Positions 5,309 to 10,610 of a stretch of DNA of 10,610 nucleotides are shown here, one piece after another. The notes below the pieces were generated by a model that saw nothing but the letters and a program-made list of their open reading frames with translations, did no database searches and was not told the origin of the DNA. How positions within the stretch are numbered: the first letter of the stretch is position 1; the number at the start of each line of letters is the position of its first letter. This DNA comes from UMGS1783 sp900555065. Lineage in GTDB: Bacteria > Bacillota > Clostridia > Oscillospirales > UMGS1783. Location of the stretch: contig CALKPL010000035.1 in NCBI GenBank assembly GCA_937991645.1, positions 1 to 10,610 of the forward strand, in the 5' to 3' direction. The translations under genes and the position numbers were made by a program.

Positions 5309-6292
5309 CTATGAACGCTTCCGCTGCCCGCCTTTTCGCACGCGAATATCCGATCCGACAAAGGGGACGGTCATGAACTCGCCGCTGAGCCGGGATACGA
5401 TGCTCTCCGAGTAATATTGCTTCAAAACCTCGCCGTCCAGATTGGAACTGACGATGGTGGGCCGCTGCGCCAGAATACGGTTATTGAGCAGCATATATAC
5501 GACCGACATGGAATACTGCGTGATAAATTCCGTACCGAGATCGTCGATAATCAGCAGGTCGCAGTTGCTGTACTGGTCCAGGTCCGCCTTCTCCCCCGCC
5601 CTGTCAAATTTCACCTGCTCGAACGCATGGATAATATTCTGCGCGCTGTCGTACACAACAGAATAGCCGTGCTCAATCACTTCTCGGGCAATACAGGAGG
5701 ACAAAAACGTCTTGCCGAGGCCGGTCGCGCCGTTGAGAAAGAGGCTGTTTGCATGGGGCGTGAACTGCTTGGCGTAGTTTTTACAGAATTCGAGAACCTG
5801 CGCCATTTGTTCGCGCGGGCTTTTTCCGTTTCCGTTTTTTACGTCACTGTAATAGTCGAGCTTGAAATTCTTAAACGACTGGTCCTGCATCAGCATGGAT
5901 ATCTTTGTCCGGGACATGGCCACCCGGGCAAGCTCCCGCTGGTAACAGGCGCACATACGGCCCTTGACAAACCCCTCGTCCGAACAGCGCCTGCATTCAA
6001 ATTTCACATCGAGGTAGTCGATTGGATAGCCGTTTGTGGCCAGAAGCTCGGCGCGCTCGGCGCGCAGATCGACCGAAGAGGAGCGAATTTCGGATTTGGT
6101 AAGAGATTTGCCGCCAAAGATTCCGGATACAAGCTCTCTGTACCGTTCTTTTGTCAGGGCGTCAATCTCCTTAATACGCGGTATTTTTTTGTACACCTCT
6201 TCACGACGGGCCTGCTGCTGTGCAATTGCGTTCGCCCGCCTCTGCCGGAAGATTTCGGCTACCTGTTCGAGGGTTTCCCTGTCGTATGCCAT
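5309..6292 (-). CDS. DnaI/DnaC-like AAA+ helicase loader
   Basis: A 327-residue cytoplasmic ATPase of the DnaC/DnaI family, which loads the replicative helicase on DNA. The N-terminal 90 residues are helical and charged, as expected for a helicase-binding part. Four cysteines follow in zinc-finger spacing (C100, C103, C114, C116). Then come Walker A GATGLGKT (188-195), Walker B DLLIIDD (245-251), sensor-1 SSN (282-284) and an SRL motif with the presumed arginine finger (R301). The ATG at 6292 is preceded by AAAAGGA about 12 nt away, a weak site. The dnaD-like gene ends 35 nt upstream on the same strand, so the two are probably one transcript, which fits a shared role in primosome assembly. 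No terminator is visible between this gene and the tRNA promoter. Confidence 0.9.
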   Translation of the reverse strand: MAYDRETLEQVAEIFRQRRANAIAQQQARREEVYKKIPRIKEIDALTKERYRELVSGIFGGKSLTKSEIRSSSVDLRAERAELLATNGYPIDYLDVKFECRRCSDEGFVKGRMCACYQRELARVAMSRTKISMLMQDQSFKNFKLDYYSDVKNGNGKSPREQMAQVLEFCKNYAKQFTPHANSLFLNGATGLGKTFLSSCIAREVIEHGYSVVYDSAQNIIHAFEQVKFDRAGEKADLDQYSNCDLLIIDDLGTEFITQYSMSVVYMLLNNRILAQRPTIVSSNLDGEVLKQYYSESIVSRLSGEFMTVPFVGSDIRVRKGGQRKRS

Positions 6293-6327
6293 ACCGCGCT
6301 CATTCCTTTTATAATATGTATAGGCAA

Positions 6328-7278
6328 TTATGAATCCTTTTCAATGATCTCCCAGAACGGCTTGAACAGCTCGGCGTCGTCAAGGGAAGAGACGCTGTTG
6401 TTCTTGAGTTTTTTCTGGGCCGCCGCACTCTTGCGGACGGGTTTGGGCGCAGCCCGCATCTGATCGGCGGTGCGATACCCCTTTTCGTGGGATGCGGATA
6501 GAACCTTGTCCATATAGGCGAACGACAGCTTGCCGGTATTGTCGGCCGACTGCTCAAAGGCGTAGAGAATTTCGTCCAGCCCATAGCCATATACGCCCGT
6601 CCACGCGTCTATATATTCGCGTTCCTTTTTCGTCAGGTTGCGCCCGCCGATTCCAAGCGCTCCTGCAACACGCGCATGCATGGTACGCGCCCGCTCCAGC
6701 GACTCGACTTTCTGCGCCGCGAGCTCTGCGGTGCGTATGCCCTCGTCCGACCAGTTGATGGCCGTTTTCTCCATATAGCGCATACTGTCGTTGCCGCTGC
6801 TGTGGCAGTAGTCGAGCAGAATGGCGATGACCGAAACGGGCAGACCCAGCCAGTCATACATCCCGAACAGCGTTGAAATGTCGGCGGGCGTCAGCACTTT
6901 GTTCAGAATCTGCTCCGCCTGCGCAAGCAGGGTGGACAGGTCCTTGTCGTTCTGCGCACGCATGAGCACCGTCTCACCCGCGTAGCGCGGCAGCCCGTCC
7001 TGCGCGCCTTTCGGCACGAACAGCGACAGGGTGTTCGCATTCTTTTGCAGCACGCCGCACTTGACCCAAAACTGCACCGCATCCTCCAGCTCGGCCGGCG
7101 TTATGGCCAGGTCGGCGCAGATCTCCTCCCCGGAAAGCGGTTTGTCCTCATTGCGCAGAAGGTATAGCAGTGTCTTCAGCTGCGCCTCATTACAGTTGCG
7201 CAGATGCCTGTCCACCACGGACGCCGGCAGGACGACAAAATTTTTCAGGCCGCCGCCTGCAAACATATAGGACGACAC
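6328..7278 (-). CDS. DnaD-domain replication initiation protein
   Basis: A 316-residue protein with an N-terminal winged-helix-like domain (about 18-82, LKTLLYLLRNEDKPLSGEEI) and two DnaD/DnaB C-terminal (DDBH2) domains. The first is about 123-190 and contains YMEKTAINW, close to the YxxxIxxxW motif; the second is about 215-272 and contains YMDKVLSASHEKGYRT. The family takes part in DnaA- and PriA-dependent helicase loading in Firmicutes, binding DNA and remodelling it. The start is GTG 7278, because AGAGG lies 7 nt upstream; the frame is open further up, but no better ribosome-binding site is seen there. The tail is basic (residues 275-295). The helicase loader gene follows after 35 nt. hppA is divergent, 235 nt away. 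Confidence 0.85.
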   Translation of the reverse strand: MSSYMFAGGGLKNFVVLPASVVDRHLRNCNEAQLKTLLYLLRNEDKPLSGEEICADLAITPAELEDAVQFWVKCGVLQKNANTLSLFVPKGAQDGLPRYAGETVLMRAQNDKDLSTLLAQAEQILNKVLTPADISTLFGMYDWLGLPVSVIAILLDYCHSSGNDSMRYMEKTAINWSDEGIRTAELAAQKVESLERARTMHARVAGALGIGGRNLTKKEREYIDAWTGVYGYGLDEILYAFEQSADNTGKLSFAYMDKVLSASHEKGYRTADQMRAAPKPVRKSAAAQKKLKNNSVSSLDDAELFKPFWEIIEKDS

Positions 7279-7448
7279 CCGCACACCTCTTTCCCTTGCG
7301 CCGCTCCAAGCGGCGGTATAATCAAAAACCAAGAATTTGGCATTTTTTGCACAATAAACATATCGAAATACGAATTTTCGGCTAGAATACTATATCATGA
7401 AAACATGAAAAAAACAAGCGAGTTTCTTAAAAACCAGGCAAAAAACTA

Positions 7449-7477
7449 TTGCTTGTACCATAAATCAATGCTAATAT
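7449..7477 (+). promoter_or_regulatory. Promoter of hppA
   Basis: TTGCTT (7449-7454), a 17-bp spacer, and TAATAT (7472-7477) preceded by TGC, i.e. an extended -10. Transcription would start near 7484, about 30 nt before the start codon. Confidence 0.6.
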
Positions 7478-7500
7478 TTTTTTACACAAAATTAATTTAT

Positions 7501-7505
7501 GGAGG
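7501..7505 (+). promoter_or_regulatory. Ribosome-binding site that decides the hppA start
   Basis: GGAGG lies 8 nt before GTG 7514 and overlaps the in-frame ATG at 7499, so that ATG cannot be the start served by this site. Confidence 0.75.
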
Positions 7506-7513
7506 TTTTTGCT

Positions 7514-9589
7514 GTGGACTTATTGTGGCTTGCTCCTGTGGGCGCAGTGCTCGCCCTCGCATTCGCAGTCATCCTGGCTATGCGGGTTTTAAAGCAGCCT
7601 GAAGGCAACGACGAGATGAAACGCATATCCGGCGCGATCAGCCGCGGCGCAAACGCGTACCTGACGAAACAGTACAAGGGCGTGTCCCTGTTCTTTTTCA
7701 TCGTGTTCGCCCTGCTGCTTATCCTGTATTTCTGGGATCTGCTCCCCTCAATCTTTATCCCCTTCGCTTTCCTGACAGGCGGTATCTTTTCCGGCCTTGC
7801 CGGGTTTGTCGGGATGAAGATCGCGACCAAATCCAACGCGAGAACGGCGAACGCGGCGATGAAGAGCATCAACACCGGCCTGCGCGTCGCTTTCTCCGCC
7901 GGCGGCGTCATGGGTTTTGTCGTCGTCGGGCTCGGCCTGCTCTATGTGTCTGGCTGGTACTATTTCCTCAGATACTGGTTTGAGGCCAACCCCGTAAGCG
8001 GTATGGATCTGAACACGACCATTTCATCGGTTATGATCACATTCGGCATGGGCGCGTCCGCTTTTGCCCTGTTCGCCAGGGTCGGCGGCGGTATCTTCAC
8101 CAAGGCGGCCGACGTGGGCGCGGACCTTGTCGGCAAGGTTGAGGTGGGTATCCCCGAGGACGACCCGCGCAACCCCGCCGTTATTGCTGACAACGTCGGC
8201 GACAACGTCGGCGACGTTGCGGGCATGGGCGCCGACCTGTTCGAATCCTATGTCGGCGCGATCATCTCGAGCTGCACGCTGGCCGTCAGCGCGGGGCTGG
8301 GCGCAGCCGGTATGGCGCTTCCCCTCGTGCTCGCCGCCGTCGGCATCATTGCGTCGATTATCGGCAGCTTCTTTGTACGTACGAAGGAAAACACCTCGCA
8401 GAAGAGCCTGCTCATGGCCCTGCGCAGCGGCACCTGGATTTCCAGCCTGCTCATGGCGGTCGCTTCCTATTTCCTGATCCGGTACATGCTGGGCGCGGAA
8501 AATATCGGCGCTTTTTACGCCGTGCTTATGGGCCTGCTCGCCGGCGTGCTCATCGGTTATTTCACCGAGTATTTCACTTCGGATACTTATAAGCCGACCC
8601 AAAACCTGGCGCAGACGGCGAAGACCGGCCCTGCGACCATCATCATCGGCGGTATATCCCTGGGTATGATGTCGACAATTATCCCGATCGTCATCATCGG
8701 CGTCGCCATCATCCTCTCCTATAATTTCTCCGGCCTGTACGGCATAGGCCTTGCGGCCGTCGGCATGTTGTCCACCCTTGGCATCACTCTCGCCACCGAC
8801 GCGTACGGCCCCATCGCCGACAACGCGGGCGGTATCGCCGAGATGGCGCATCTCGACGCCAAGGTCCGTGAGCGTACCGACGCGCTTGACTCGCTCGGCA
8901 ATACCACCGCCGCCACCGGCAAGGGTTTTGCCATCGGCTCTGCCGCGCTGACCGCGCTGGCCCTGATCGCATCCTTTATCGACCAGGTCAAGCTGCAGCT
9001 GCCCTCTTTCAGCCTCGAACAGCTCAACCTTACAAATCCCAATGTCATGGTCGGCCTGTTCGTCGGCAGCGTGCTCCCCTTCATCTTTGCCGCGCTGACC
9101 ATGGAATCGGTCGGCAAGGCTGCGCAGGGGATTGTCGTAGAAGTGCGCAGACAGTTCAAGGAGATCGTCGGTCTGATGGACGGCAAAGCGGAACCGGATT
9201 ACGCGTCCTGCGTCGGTATCTGCACCTCTGCCGCCCAGCGTGAGATGATTATCCCCTCTGTGCTGGCGGTCGTGGCTCCCATTATCGCCGGATTCTTCCT
9301 CGGTGTTTACGGCGTGGCCGGTATGCTGCTCGGTTCTACCATCACCGGCTTTATCCTCGCCATTATGCTCGCCAACGCGGGCGGCGCGTGGGACAACGCC
9401 AAAAAGCACATTGAAGCCGGCAATCTCGGCGGCAAGGGAAGCGAAGCGCACAAAGCGGCCGTCGTCGGCGACACGGTCGGCGACCCGTTCAAAGACACGT
9501 CCGGTCCTGCCATCAACATACTGATTAAGCTTGTTTCCATATCTGCGATCGTATTCCTGACGCTGATTCTGTCGATCGCACTGGTGTAA
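7514..9589 (+). CDS. hppA: Membrane-bound ion-pumping pyrophosphatase
   Basis: A 691-residue polytopic membrane protein (about 16 helices) that couples pyrophosphate hydrolysis to outward Na+ and/or H+ transport. The signature is complete: TKAADVGADLVGK (about 196-208), the EDDPRNP and DNVGDNVGD acidic pairs (about 215-235), ATDAYGPIADNAGG in the middle, and near the C-terminus GGAWDNAKK and GDTVGDPFKDTSGP. In the segment GNTTAATGKG, Ala stands where K+-independent members have Lys (GNTTKA), so I predict a K+-dependent enzyme; in anaerobic Clostridia these are often Na+ pumps, but the ion is not certain from my reading. The start is GTG. The gene is monocistronic, with its own promoter and strong terminator. 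Confidence 0.95.
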   Translation: MDLLWLAPVGAVLALAFAVILAMRVLKQPEGNDEMKRISGAISRGANAYLTKQYKGVSLFFFIVFALLLILYFWDLLPSIFIPFAFLTGGIFSGLAGFVGMKIATKSNARTANAAMKSINTGLRVAFSAGGVMGFVVVGLGLLYVSGWYYFLRYWFEANPVSGMDLNTTISSVMITFGMGASAFALFARVGGGIFTKAADVGADLVGKVEVGIPEDDPRNPAVIADNVGDNVGDVAGMGADLFESYVGAIISSCTLAVSAGLGAAGMALPLVLAAVGIIASIIGSFFVRTKENTSQKSLLMALRSGTWISSLLMAVASYFLIRYMLGAENIGAFYAVLMGLLAGVLIGYFTEYFTSDTYKPTQNLAQTAKTGPATIIIGGISLGMMSTIIPIVIIGVAIILSYNFSGLYGIGLAAVGMLSTLGITLATDAYGPIADNAGGIAEMAHLDAKVRERTDALDSLGNTTAATGKGFAIGSAALTALALIASFIDQVKLQLPSFSLEQLNLTNPNVMVGLFVGSVLPFIFAALTMESVGKAAQGIVVEVRRQFKEIVGLMDGKAEPDYASCVGICTSAAQREMIIPSVLAVVAPIIAGFFLGVYGVAGMLLGSTITGFILAIMLANAGGAWDNAKKHIEAGNLGGKGSEAHKAAVVGDTVGDPFKDTSGPAINILIKLVSISAIVFLTLILSIALV

Positions 9590-9612
9590 ATTCGCGCATG
9601 TTTTTCCCTCTT

Positions 9613-9646
9613 AAAAGCTCCGGGGCAGCCGCCCCGGGGCTTTTTT
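9613..9646 (+). terminator. Intrinsic terminator of hppA
   Basis: AAGCTCCGGGGC (9615-9626), loop AGCC, GCCCCGGGGCTT (9631-9642): 12 bp with one U.G, followed by six T residues, 24 nt after the hppA stop. Confidence 0.95.
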
Positions 9647-9776
9647 GTAAGCTTGGCGTTTCCCCCAAAAGCTAGCCCCGTAGAGTTTTTATAAAACCCC
9701 GAGATTGCAAACCCCCTTAATCCCTTATAGTATGCGGGTTTACGCATATACATGCGAAGAATTTAACCCAAAGACC

Positions 9777-9805
9777 TTGACAAGCCGTCTCAAAAAGCGG
9801 ATAAT
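9777..9805 (+). promoter_or_regulatory. Near-consensus sigma-A promoter of the cupin gene
   Basis: A perfect -35 TTGACA (9777-9782), a 17-bp spacer and GATAAT (9800-9805). This is the strongest promoter in the window. About 30 bp upstream lies a short inverted repeat, TATGCG (9731-9736) and CGCATA (9743-9748), which might be an operator, but I have no further support for that. The rest of 9647-9776 holds nothing I recognise. Confidence 0.8.
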
Positions 9806-9840
9806 GAAGGCAACAAAATTGATAGAGGAGGCACATACAC

Positions 9841-10257
9841 ATGGAACCCAAAATCTATAACCCTGAAGACATTAAACCCTTTGGCAGCGGCGACTATGAA
9901 TCCAGACTCCTGCTTGACAACCTGATGGCCGGCGAAAAGGCTGTCAATGTCAATCACGGCACGGTATGCCCGGGCGGCGGCACCGGCAAGGTCGGCGACA
10001 AGGGCGGCGTCCATGAAAAGGGCGAAGTCTATTTCGGCGTTTCCGGCGAGGCCGACGTATATCTCGACGGCGTACCCTACCTCATGAAGCAGGGCACCCT
10101 CATCTATATTCCGGGCGGCTGCTATCACTTTATTGTCAACCGCAGCAAGACCGAGCCTTTCGTTCTGCTCACCATTTGGGGCGACGAGAAGGACAACGAT
10201 ACCCATGAAGCCCGCATTAAGGAGTGGGGCACCTCTTACAAGAGAGTGGACGAGTAA
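9841..10257 (+). CDS. Small single-domain cupin protein
   Basis: A 138-residue cytoplasmic protein with one cupin beta-barrel. Cupin motif 1 is present but altered: GGVHEKGEVYFGVSG keeps His58 and Glu62, while the second His of HxH is Lys60. Motif 2 is perfect, G85-x5-P91-x-G93-x2-H96-x3-N100 (GTLIYIPGGCYHFIVN). The barrel could therefore bind metal through three ligands (H58, E62, H96) or be a sugar- or ligand-binding cupin without metal. The start is ATG 9841, 9 nt after AGAGGAGG. It has its own strong promoter and terminator and is not tied to a pathway by its neighbours. Its substrate is unknown. Confidence 0.85.
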   Translation: MEPKIYNPEDIKPFGSGDYESRLLLDNLMAGEKAVNVNHGTVCPGGGTGKVGDKGGVHEKGEVYFGVSGEADVYLDGVPYLMKQGTLIYIPGGCYHFIVNRSKTEPFVLLTIWGDEKDNDTHEARIKEWGTSYKRVDE

Positions 10258-10286
10258 TCCAGCATCCCAGAATACATATGATGAAA

Positions 10287-10315
10287 AGGCGCAGCCGCAA
10301 GGCTGCGCTTTTTTT
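10287..10315 (+). terminator. Intrinsic terminator of the cupin gene, possibly bidirectional
   Basis: GCGCAGCC (10289-10296), loop GCAA, GGCTGCGC (10301-10308), followed by seven T residues. Read from the other side the same stem is followed by CTTTTC, so it could also stop a leftward transcript from the open frame at the right edge. Confidence 0.9.
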
Positions 10316-10338
10316 GTCTGCGTATGGGCGGAGGTTAG

Positions 10339-10412
10339 GCGCCGGGCGATAGATGCCCCGTCAGAGGCGCGGGACACGCAGAGAAAAACGGTCCGAAAGA
10401 AACGCCCGGCGC
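10339..10412. repeat. Inverted repeat of 10 bp around a 54-bp loop
   Basis: GCGCCGGGCG (10339-10348) and CGCCCGGCGC (10403-10412) are perfect inverted copies between the cupin terminator and the GC-rich minisatellite. In such GC-rich DNA this may be chance; the function is unknown. Confidence 0.4.
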
Positions 10413-10475
10413 ACTGGCAAAGCCGCTACAGAAGGAACATGACACTGGCGCTCCGCGCAAACCTCCACACTGAAA

Positions 10476-10610
10476 GGGCGCGGGGCGCGGGTGCGGGCGC
10501 AGGCGTGGACGCGGGTACAGGCGCGGGCGCAGGCGTGTGCGCGGGTGCGCCCGCAGGCGCAGGCATGGACGCGGGCGCAGGCGCGGGCGCAGGCGCAGGC
10601 GCGGGGCGCG
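10476..10610. repeat. GC-rich hexanucleotide minisatellite, continues past the right edge
   Basis: Degenerate tandem copies of GCGGGC/GCAGGC with occasional GTGGAC and GTGTGC variants. The variation keeps the period of six, so both strands stay open. The plus frame from ATG 10439 reads MTLALRANLHTERARG, then Ala-Gly repeats. One minus frame reads Ala-Pro repeats (with interruptions such as ASMPAPAGAP), then RALSVWRFARSASVMFLL and a stop at 10428-10426. An Ala-Pro linker is a common real protein feature, so the tail of a leftward gene is possible, but I see no domain and cannot decide. The plus ATG has only GAAGGA 3 nt upstream. Confidence 0.6.

Noticed and set aside
5417..6463. A 348-codon open frame on the plus strand
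   Set aside because: It is the antisense shadow of the helicase loader and the end of the DnaD gene; no domain and no start signal.
7300..7330. TATAAT on the plus strand near 7316 as the hppA promoter
   Set aside because: The only -35-like hexamer (TTGCGC) is 15 bp away, and the promoter at 7449-7477 is better and closer to hppA.
7499..7513. ATG 7499 as the hppA start
   Set aside because: The GGAGG at 7501-7505 overlaps it and is correctly spaced for GTG 7514 instead.
8024..9451. A 475-codon open frame on the minus strand
   Set aside because: Antisense of hppA; the Asp/Gly/Arg-rich product is typical of the reverse strand of a GC-rich membrane protein gene.
9790..10377. A 195-codon open frame on the minus strand
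   Set aside because: It lies opposite the cupin gene, across its promoter and terminator; the cupin motifs on the plus strand decide.

Overview
The window looks like a chromosome segment of a Clostridia (Firmicutes) gut-type bacterium, most likely in or near the Oscillospiraceae/Ruminococcaceae. The reasons are Gram-positive ribosome-binding sites (AGGAGG), sigma-A-type promoters, a DnaD + DnaI/DnaC-like primosome pair, a CCA-encoding tRNA, a membrane pyrophosphatase of the type carrying Ala at the K+-site, and remains of a large serine recombinase. I cannot name the genus.

The window has two halves that differ by eye in base composition and gene health. The left half (about 1-5050) is AT-richer and looks like an accessory or decaying region. 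It holds the start of a secreted protein behind a long leader (minus strand). Next comes a tandem cluster of a structured repeat family (about 675-1622), then a broken DUF3795 gene with an in-frame stop and a frameshift (1717-2150, minus), then a further isolated repeat unit (2515-2737). That unit is fused to the C-terminal remnant of a large serine recombinase (2738-3392, minus). An intact CorA-family transporter gene (3535-4446) follows, with a KdpD fragment behind it that keeps only the N-terminal ATP-binding part before its sequence breaks off near 4947. The break lies about 65 nt from the terminator of the next tRNA.

The right half (about 5050-10610) is GC-richer and ordinary. It carries tRNA-Ala(CGC), a DnaC/DnaI-like helicase loader and a DnaD-like protein (both minus; replication initiation and restart). 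The divergently transcribed hppA gene, for an ion-pumping membrane pyrophosphatase, has a clear promoter and a strong terminator. A small cupin gene follows with its own near-consensus promoter and terminator. The right edge is a GC-rich hexanucleotide minisatellite, open in frame on both strands.

The most interesting feature is the repeat family. Five units carry readable hairpin modules and others are partial. Their primary sequences differ, but three separated strands change together so that two alternative, mutually exclusive hairpins (A: strand 1 with strand 2; B: strand 2 with strand 3) can still form. A long-range helix upstream also shows compensatory change and is followed by a GGAGG-like motif. 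Units begin with a stretch resembling the 3' end of a tRNA gene read on the opposite strand. The recombinase remnant ends directly at the border of one unit. This suggests a structured mobile or RNA element; its function is not known to me.
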